Below are positions 58,039-64,000 of a DNA stretch of 64,000 bases, piece after piece. The notes under the pieces are model-generated. The model was not told where the DNA came from. It made no database searches and saw only the letters and a list, made by a program, of their open reading frames with translations. Origin of the DNA: Ulva prolifera (Eukaryota; Chlorophyta; Ulvophyceae; Ulvales; Ulvaceae); assembly GCA_023078555.1 (NCBI GenBank), contig CM041198.1, positions 6,390,924 through 6,454,923 on the forward strand, given 5' to 3'. The first letter of the stretch is position 1. Each line of letters starts with the position of its first letter. Both the position numbers and the translations under genes were made by a program.

Positions 58039-58179
58039 CTCCTCCTCCGCCTCTTCCGCCTTCCCCGCCTCCCCCTCCTCCACAAGATGTGGTGCCCGGC
58101 TCACTCACAACAGCAGAATGGCCACCACCCTTCACCAAAAGTGGGTCCGCCACCTGCTTGAGTACGTGTCCTAAGATGA

Positions 58180-59478
58180 AGCCCCACTACCCGATCGTTT
58201 CGCCGTGCTTTATCCATGGCTCGCCCGAGCCCATCTGAGGCGTCCTCCAGCAATGCATGGTGGTGCTGCTGGCCTTGAGGTCATGCGTGTATCTGTGTCA
58301 ATTTCCGTGCCGCCATGCGGGGGGGTGTGCAGTGCGGGTATTTGCGGGGCTGGTGCCGCGTGTCTGAGTGGCCCTGCAGGGACATGCGGGTGTAGGAGGA
58401 AACTGGAGCTCGCATGTTAGCACAGATGTTAGCACACGTATGACTGTGCTGGGTGGTGGTGCTGGCGTGCACGGATAGTTTACGCATTGTTGGTGGCCAG
58501 CAGTGTGGAGGGAGTTTCCTGGTAACAGTGACGGCAATACGGTACCGTTATGTTGGTATCTCACGTGCCTCGGTCAAACGGGCCGCGCTAGCCTACTGCT
58601 GTCCCTCATGGGTAGGTCTGGCAGTCCACGGTCAAGCAGGTTGTGGGTGCGGTAGGGGCTCTATGTACTGTGTCGCTCTCTCTGAATTACGGATAGAGGT
58701 GGCCGCGTAAGGGTGTACTCGATCGTTGAGATGGGGGTTCGGTCAGAGGACGAAGTCCAGGAAGCACTACGATGCAGGTAGCATTGCAGGGACTGCGAGC
58801 GACACAAGGACATGAACACCCATGCCACTGCCAAAGGTCCATGCGCAAAGTCACCTGGCGCTGGCACTGCAGCTTGCTTCATGTTCTGTTGCACCGGCTG
58901 TGTGTGTCTGAGTCGGCAAAGCGCAGCATACAATACTGTGTGACAAACATACAAGCGAGCGAGGCAGGTAGAACCGCGGGAAACAACCAGGGGAACCTCG
59001 AGCTGATACCCACGCAATATTGTGTAAGCATACATATGCATTGACCCCTGCCGGCCTCACCCGCACCCTATGCATCTTACACACGTGCCCTCTAGAAAGC
59101 TATGCCCCTTTCCCCCACATAATGTCTGGTGACATGTCATGATTGGCGTAACGCTGACTCATATATGCATGTTTGCATACCACAGCAGTAGTGTACGTAT
59201 GTGCACCGCAATACCATGGCACATGTACAGAGCAGGGACGCCCAGCTTTCAGAGTTCGCCTGGCAGCATGTTTGGGTACAAAGGGACATAATGGGGTACA
59301 CATGTACATTCAATGTATGCGTGGATCCTGGGTGCATCCTGGGTGCTCGTCCATGCATTTAGGAGGTATCGAAACTTAAGTTTCCCGGATCAAGAGGCCT
59401 AGACCCACGAAAGGCCCATTTGGTTGTGGCCATACAGATATCTCTCAATGCATCTTTCAAGAGAAAACGTGGCATGCA
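58180..59478. other. No gene recognised
   Basis: Short open frames only. It contains the small dispersed repeat at 58945-59010 shared with the intron of gene B. Confidence 0.4.
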
Positions 59479-59528
59479 CAGTACAATGGTCTGACCTGCC
59501 CGGCCGGGCAGGATAGACCATCGTACTG
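59479..59528. repeat. 50-bp near-perfect palindrome
   Basis: Two 25-base arms meeting at CCGGCCGG match at 22 of 25 positions, with no loop. The left arm starts CAGTACAATGGTCT and the right arm ends AGACCATCGTACTG. Confidence 0.85.
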
Positions 59529-59876
59529 CGCATCGTCCATGCATGGGGGGACATGTGCATGGGGGGACATTGTACCGTTGTCCCCCGGAGGGCCCATGCT
59601 GCGCCGAATCTCAAATCCACGGTTGCCATACATGTTCGTGTGTTGCGCGCTCTGTACCTGCCCCGCGCGCCTCCTCTTGCTCTCGGCTGGAGCACTCACC
59701 ACATTATTCAATTGATCCGAAGCATCGGTCAAAGCACATGTTTGTCACATGTCAATGCAGGACATCAGCATCCCAGGGAAGCCCTCACTGGCAGTGGGTC
59801 ACTGCGCAAGTGAGTCCTAAGCAGTGCTCTACAGTTGGATTTTTCCTGGCGAGAAAACCTACGGCTCGCTTCGCTC

Positions 59877-60165
59877 GCCGTTGGGATTTTTGAATCCCAA
59901 CGGCTCAGAGGACCCAGCTTTTGTGATAGTCCAGTGATAAGACCGCTCTACCACTGGACTATCACAATTTTGCCACAATTTCTGGAGTCTGGCGGAACAA
60001 CGATCGGTCTTCGCACCGCGAGACCCCTTCGTGTCGGCGGGAAAACGGACGAAACCCTTTGCTGGCCGTCGGGGGTTTCCCTGTTTCCCCAATTTTTTTG
60101 TCGGGAAACCGATGGGTTGACGTTTGTAGAGCACTGGACTCCTAAGCTGGGGTACCTGACTATCC
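59877..60165. other. Pair of tRNA-like motifs in opposite orientation, with hairpins
   Basis: On the minus strand near 59966-59905, TAGTCCAGTGGTAGAGC resembles a polymerase III A-box and D-arm, followed by ACTGGACT and AAGCTGGG. On the plus strand, GTAGAGCACTGGACTCCTAA then GCTGGGG at 60134-60160 has the same blocks and a CCT anticodon-like loop. Two perfect hairpins lie beside the first: a 10-bp stem CCGTTGGGAT (59877-59902) and a 14-bp stem GTGATAGTCCAGTG (59924-59966). No complete cloverleaf forms. Best read as tRNA-derived SINE remnants. Confidence 0.4.
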
Positions 60166-60677
60166 CATCCGCTGCCACTCGCTAAGAATCCGATCAACAT
60201 GCAGCGTGTCTGCGTGCGAGGCGTAAAATTTAACAATTAAGTTAAGCTCTTGACATGACGTTGCAGCTGCATGCGAGATTGTCGACCTCGCCCTTGCCAA
60301 GCGCCACTGCTGCATGCCGGCGCCGCCGGCCGCTCTCGGCGAGAGCCTGCCGCGAGCTTGGAACTACTCCGATTCGCTGTTGCACCATGCTCTCTGGCAC
60401 CTGTCACTGAGTCTGTCAATGCGCGCGTCAAGCGTGGTCAGGTGCATGCATGTCACATGCTCATGGTCCGTCCACATGCGTGATTGTCTCCCAGACCATG
60501 TTCATGCGTGTAGCCTTATGGCACATGGAATGGATCGTGTTCGTCCGCGGTGCCGCCAGGCTGCATTCATGTGGAGGATGGGCTGGATTCATGAATTCAT
60601 TTGGAGGTTCTGAGCACGCCTGTGGGCCTCACCTCTGGTTTTCTGCCAAACTCGTTGTGTTCACATCCAGGTTTGGC

Positions 60678-63166
60678 ATGACTCAGCAGAGTGAGGCCGA
60701 GCGAGCCCGCCATGCCAGCCCCCAATTCCAGCAGCTTGCTGGCTTGCCTGGCACTTGTAGGAGTAGCACATGTAAATTATGTGGCAGGTGGGATCCATGT
60801 GTGGTGCTGTCCACCTCCAAATATGCCCCAAAACTGACTTTTTCAATTCTCAGTGCAAGGATGTTTGCGGCAGGCCACTGTGATACCCCAGAGTGCATTA
60901 CCACTGATGTTGTGTTGTGAAAATTCGCAGCCTCAAGGCCAAACAACCAACATGCAGCTCGACCAGAATCCGCCCGATCAGCACTTCACATATACCTCAA
61001 GTGATCTCCTGTTCGAATCTGAGCCTCAATCCTTGCACACCAGCTCCAACAGCTATTCTGCGTGTGCTATCGAGCCCGACTATGCGTGTGCTTCACCATT
61101 TTCTGTGCTGAAAGTTGCTGTGCACTCAGTCTCACAAATCGAATGCATTCACCGGCAGCTTTTTTGCGTGCTTCGCGAATCTGCATTCCAGTTGTCAACA
61201 CTGATCTCGTGGAGTGCATGGCGTGGCGGTGTGGTGAGTGGTGTCCCGTGACGCACGCCCCATGCGAGATTCCAACACCCCGAGTTTGGGTGAAAACCGG
61301 TGAAGGAGTGCCGGCCAGTGTAATATCTAACATCGCACGCACCCTCACTGCCCCCATTCCATGTTGTAACGGTCAATATGGGTCCTATTTGTTACTTAAT
61401 TTGCCTTTTGAGCGTGGCTCTCGCATTCTCTGATCTCGCTTGGCACCGCCCGGTGTCACTATTCGCGATGGACGGTATGCGGACGCTAAAGTGCACGCCA
61501 CTGCACGAGGTAATAGTTAAAACTCTTAAGATCTAGATGGGGCCATTCATTTCCCTGTTGCAGGTGCCGCCAATGAGGCCGAGGCCGAACGCCCCCGCTT
61601 CAGGTTGTGCGAGATGCAGCACATGCTAGGGGTAGTCATGTTCGCTCGGGGCATGAGAGAAGAAGACATTGTTCCAGCAATCATGACTGGCGAGCTTCCC
61701 AAAAATCGTGGGCGGGTGAAGGCATACGAGAATTTTGAGATGTTGCATGAACAGCTGCTCGAGCAGTTGAAGGAACGAAAAAGCACCTTCAAGGCCAACC
61801 AGGATAAATTCGAACTCGAGAATTTCTTGTTGTTGCGCGCCAAGAAACGCCGTCGCTCTGAGAACATGGCTCCTGCTGGGGACAATCAGTACCAACCTGA
61901 GAAGCTCAGTGAGCGGAAAAGAGACAATCTGGTGAGGAATGCACGCGAGTACGTTGCACTGCACCTCAGATGAAGTCAATTGAGGCTTAAATAATTGAGG
62001 CTATGACACCCTGGCTGTGACACCCTGTCTCAGTGCAGGTCAATGAAAAAGCTGTTGCGGTGGGCAACACTGAAGGACCGACCACATAGCATGCCCATGG
62101 GGAAGGCTGCCAAGCACTACGGACTGCTGAATCAAGTGAAGGACATCTTGGTTGGGGGGTACATGACCAGTGGGTTCCAGAACGTGCCATTTCGGAGCTT
62201 GGAACAGGCTGCAAGATTCCATCCAGTAATTGACACAGCATGTGACGTGATGAAGCAGACATCATACACTTCTCTGTGGAACATGCTGATCCAGACGTTT
62301 CCCAAGCTTGGAATGACAAGCATCAGTATGATTGGAGAGAGAAAGCCTGAACAAGCTATGGAGGCAGCACAGCGTCTATGTGGAAAGGCTCCAATGAACT
62401 TTGACTATGTGGCGCAAGGGGATGCTGGACCAAAGCATTTGAAACATCATCCTCTGATACAAAGAGTACTTGCCCCAGGGTACCAGTACTTCTACAGATA
62501 CTTCCAGCTCTTCTACAACATATTCATGGATGCGGGCAAGACTGAGCCAGTGAAGTGGGCAGTGACTGGCAGTGACTGGCAGTGACTGGCAGTGACTGGC
62601 AGTGACTGGCAGTGATCTCAGAGGCATCACATACAGAGGCACCATGTATGAAAGGATCTGCCATTGCCTACTGAAGCTCCAGGTCTGACCACATTACACT
62701 GTCTCTTGTGAATTGAGAAGCCACCAACCACTTCACCCTGCATTCTGCATTGCAGATTCACAAGGTGCCAGTCTTGCAATTCTATGTGTTTGGCAGCGCA
62801 CAGCTGGGCTCCAACACGTACACCGTGGCAACCGGGAGCAGGGCTAGATGCCCAGTCCCTGCTCCACTGGAGGTTGAGGAGGCTGAGTTTGCTAATGAGA
62901 ACAGAACGAAGAAGAAAGGTTTTGATTCTCAGGCAGGGCTGCTCACATGGGTTCATCGTGTGTCAGAGGCAACAAAGAAATGGATTATGATGCAACAGTA
63001 TGGCAATGACAGTACAACAATCCAAAAGCTGCACTCCAGGAGTGCTGCCGATGCTGAATTCGTTGAGAAACAATTCCCCAAAGATATCAGTAAACTTGAA
63101 GTGGCAAATTTCACACCAGAAGCATTCTTGGTGCGTCCAGCATTGTGTATTTACATAAGGCTGTGA
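60678..63166 (+). CDS. Unrecognised multi-exon gene
   Basis: A possible first exon at 60678 reads MTQQSEAERARHASPQFQQL. Better supported are 61564-61951 (EAEAERPRFRLCEMQHMLGVVMFARG and a Lys/Arg-rich end, donor GTACGT), 62039-62692 (MGKAAKHYGLLNQVKDILVG, QTSYTSLWNMLIQTFPKLG) and 62755 onward (KVPVLQFYVFGSAQLGSNTY), whose phases join. The frame ends at 63166, but a donor-like GTGCGT at about 63131 leaves the 3' end open. No known domain was recognised. The third exon contains a 10-bp repeat expansion that closes the frame at 62583, while reading through a single copy would keep it open. The tail overlaps the end of a minus-strand gene by 16 bp. It may be host or transposon-borne. Confidence 0.45.
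62561..62610 (+). repeat. 10-bp tandem repeat, five copies, inside an exon
   Basis: AGTGACTGGC is repeated five times exactly. With one copy the reading frame runs on into DLRGITYRGTMYERICHCLL; with two or more it meets TGA. Confidence 0.9.
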
Positions 63167-63696
63167 ATCAGCTCACGCAGCCTGCTATAAACCTGCAATC
63201 GGTTTGCGCTACTACACAGGTCTCTCATGCTGATCCTATGGGAGATGATATTGCAACGCGCTAGCAATGCATCCTTGTGGATGTCCCTGACACATGCTAC
63301 TCTTCCGTGGTGGCTACTGCCATCCACTTCCACTGCTATTATAGTCATGTTACCTAGCACCACAAGCAAATCTACTCGGTGCGAGGGGCCAGGTGCATAC
63401 GTGCCACTAGCACTCCTACGCATAAAGCCTATGGGGAATTCTGGAAGCATGCAAGCATCAGGACAGATTGCATACACTATCTCGGCCACACAACGACATA
63501 TTTCATCATGTTGAGTATTTTTACAACCAGCCCCATGAAGAGGGCAGCCTCTAGGCTGTCCTCTACCTGGCTTCCACTTGCCTAGATAACATACTTTGCC
63601 ATCTACACACCCATCAGCAGACAAAGCTGGGACTACACCTACTCGCTTCGGTACTACTCTGCCAGAAAGGACCTGCTTCAGCCTCTCTGCTTGCAT
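63151..63696 (-). CDS. PD-(D/E)XK-like nuclease-fold protein
   Basis: 181 codons from the ATG at 63696. The C-terminal half shows HRVD (Asp109), a strand, then AVEVDGSSHH (Glu123, Asp125) and RDIHKDALLARCNI (Lys141). This is the D...ExD...K layout of PD-(D/E)XK nuclease-fold proteins such as the DUF559 and Vsr-like groups. The N-terminal half has several Cys and His (CPLHGAGC, HDEICRC) that could bind zinc. The start is uncertain and upstream exons may exist. It faces the unrecognised gene at 60.7-63.2 kb tail to tail, an arrangement also seen in the 29-38 kb element. Role unknown; possibly DNA cleavage in a mobile element. Confidence 0.5.
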   Translation of the reverse strand: MQAERLKQVLSGRVVPKRVGVVPALSADGCVDGKVCYLGKWKPGRGQPRGCPLHGAGCKNTQHDEICRCVAEIVYAICPDACMLPEFPIGFMRRSASGTYAPGPSHRVDLLVVLGNMTIIAVEVDGSSHHGRVACVRDIHKDALLARCNIISHRISMRDLCSSANRLQVYSRLRELIHSLM

Positions 63697-63727
63697 CTGT
63701 AAGACATACCTGCACAGTGATGCTAGT

Positions 63728-64000
63728 CATGTGAGCAGCAAGGATCAGAGCTGATGAATGCTGTGGCTTGTGCCAACAGCATTGCAAGCATGAGTTGCTG
63801 CCACATGCACAAGTCAACAGAGCAGCATGCTACAACATAGTGGCACACAGAAAATGAGACTGTGCAGATGCAAGTGTAGACATGTGAGCAGCAAGGCTCA
63901 GAGCTGATGAATGCTGTGGCTTATGCCAACAGCATTGCAAGCATGAGTTGCTGCCACATGCACAAGTCAACAGAGCAGCATGCTGCAACATAGTGGCACA
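63728..64000. repeat. 153-bp tandem repeat at the window end, at least 1.8 copies
   Basis: CATGTGAGCAGCAAGG begins a unit at 63728 and again at 63881, and the following 120 bases are nearly identical (GCATTGCAAGCATGAGTTGC in both). The array continues beyond the window. Confidence 0.9.

Overview
The window looks like nuclear DNA of a microbial eukaryote, most probably a green alga. The evidence is multi-exon genes with short GT-AG introns, secreted Cys-rich and Pro-rich (cell-surface-like) genes, a low density of host genes, and heavy loading with transposons and short tandem repeats. The taxonomic call is inference; no rRNA, organelle gene or strongly diagnostic housekeeping gene is present.

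Layout. 0-3 kb: dispersed repeats and several tiny fragments of a LINE tail. 3.97-6.84 kb: a truncated member (A) of a secreted Cys-rich gene family, with a tRNA-derived SINE in its first intron, cut off by a 193-bp tandem repeat. 10-16.5 kb: a multi-exon EnSpm/CACTA (TNP2-like) transposase, followed by a 74-bp satellite (16.7-18.4 kb). 19.6-23.4 kb: a non-LTR retrotransposon with reverse transcriptase, CCHC knuckle and restriction-like endonuclease, bounded by a 12-bp target-site duplication. 24-27.7 kb: an unrecognised multi-exon gene with an octanucleotide microsatellite between two exons. 28.8-29.45 kb: a probable tail of a second transposase. 29.45-38.15 kb: a large element with inverted hairpin-bearing arms enclosing two convergent multi-exon genes, one a Ulp1-type cysteine protease and the other unrecognised. 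40.9-42 kb: more LINE-tail micro-insertions. 42.4-49.5 kb and 54.6-58.0 kb: Cys-rich family members B and C, with a dead fragment (D) between them at 52.6 kb. 59.5-60.2 kb: a palindrome and tRNA-like inverted motifs. 60.7-63.2 kb: an unrecognised multi-exon gene meeting, tail to tail, a minus-strand PD-(D/E)XK-like protein gene at 63.2-63.7 kb, then a 153-bp tandem repeat running off the window.

How the parts relate. The 3' tail of the LINE at 19.6-23.4 kb recurs at about eleven other places as insertions of only about 25-110 bp, several flanked by their own direct repeats. They therefore look like independent, extremely short retrotransposition products. The Cys-rich genes A-D share splice positions, splice phases and a conserved HRRGPHG(K/P)R motif at one exon end, so they are duplicates of one gene. 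The 29-38 kb element is the best candidate for an undescribed system: two genes read inward from homologous inverted arms, and the only recognisable enzyme is a Ulp1-like protease.

Exon boundaries were placed by eye from GT-AG sites, reading phase and, for the Cys-rich family, comparison between paralogs. All of them are predictions.
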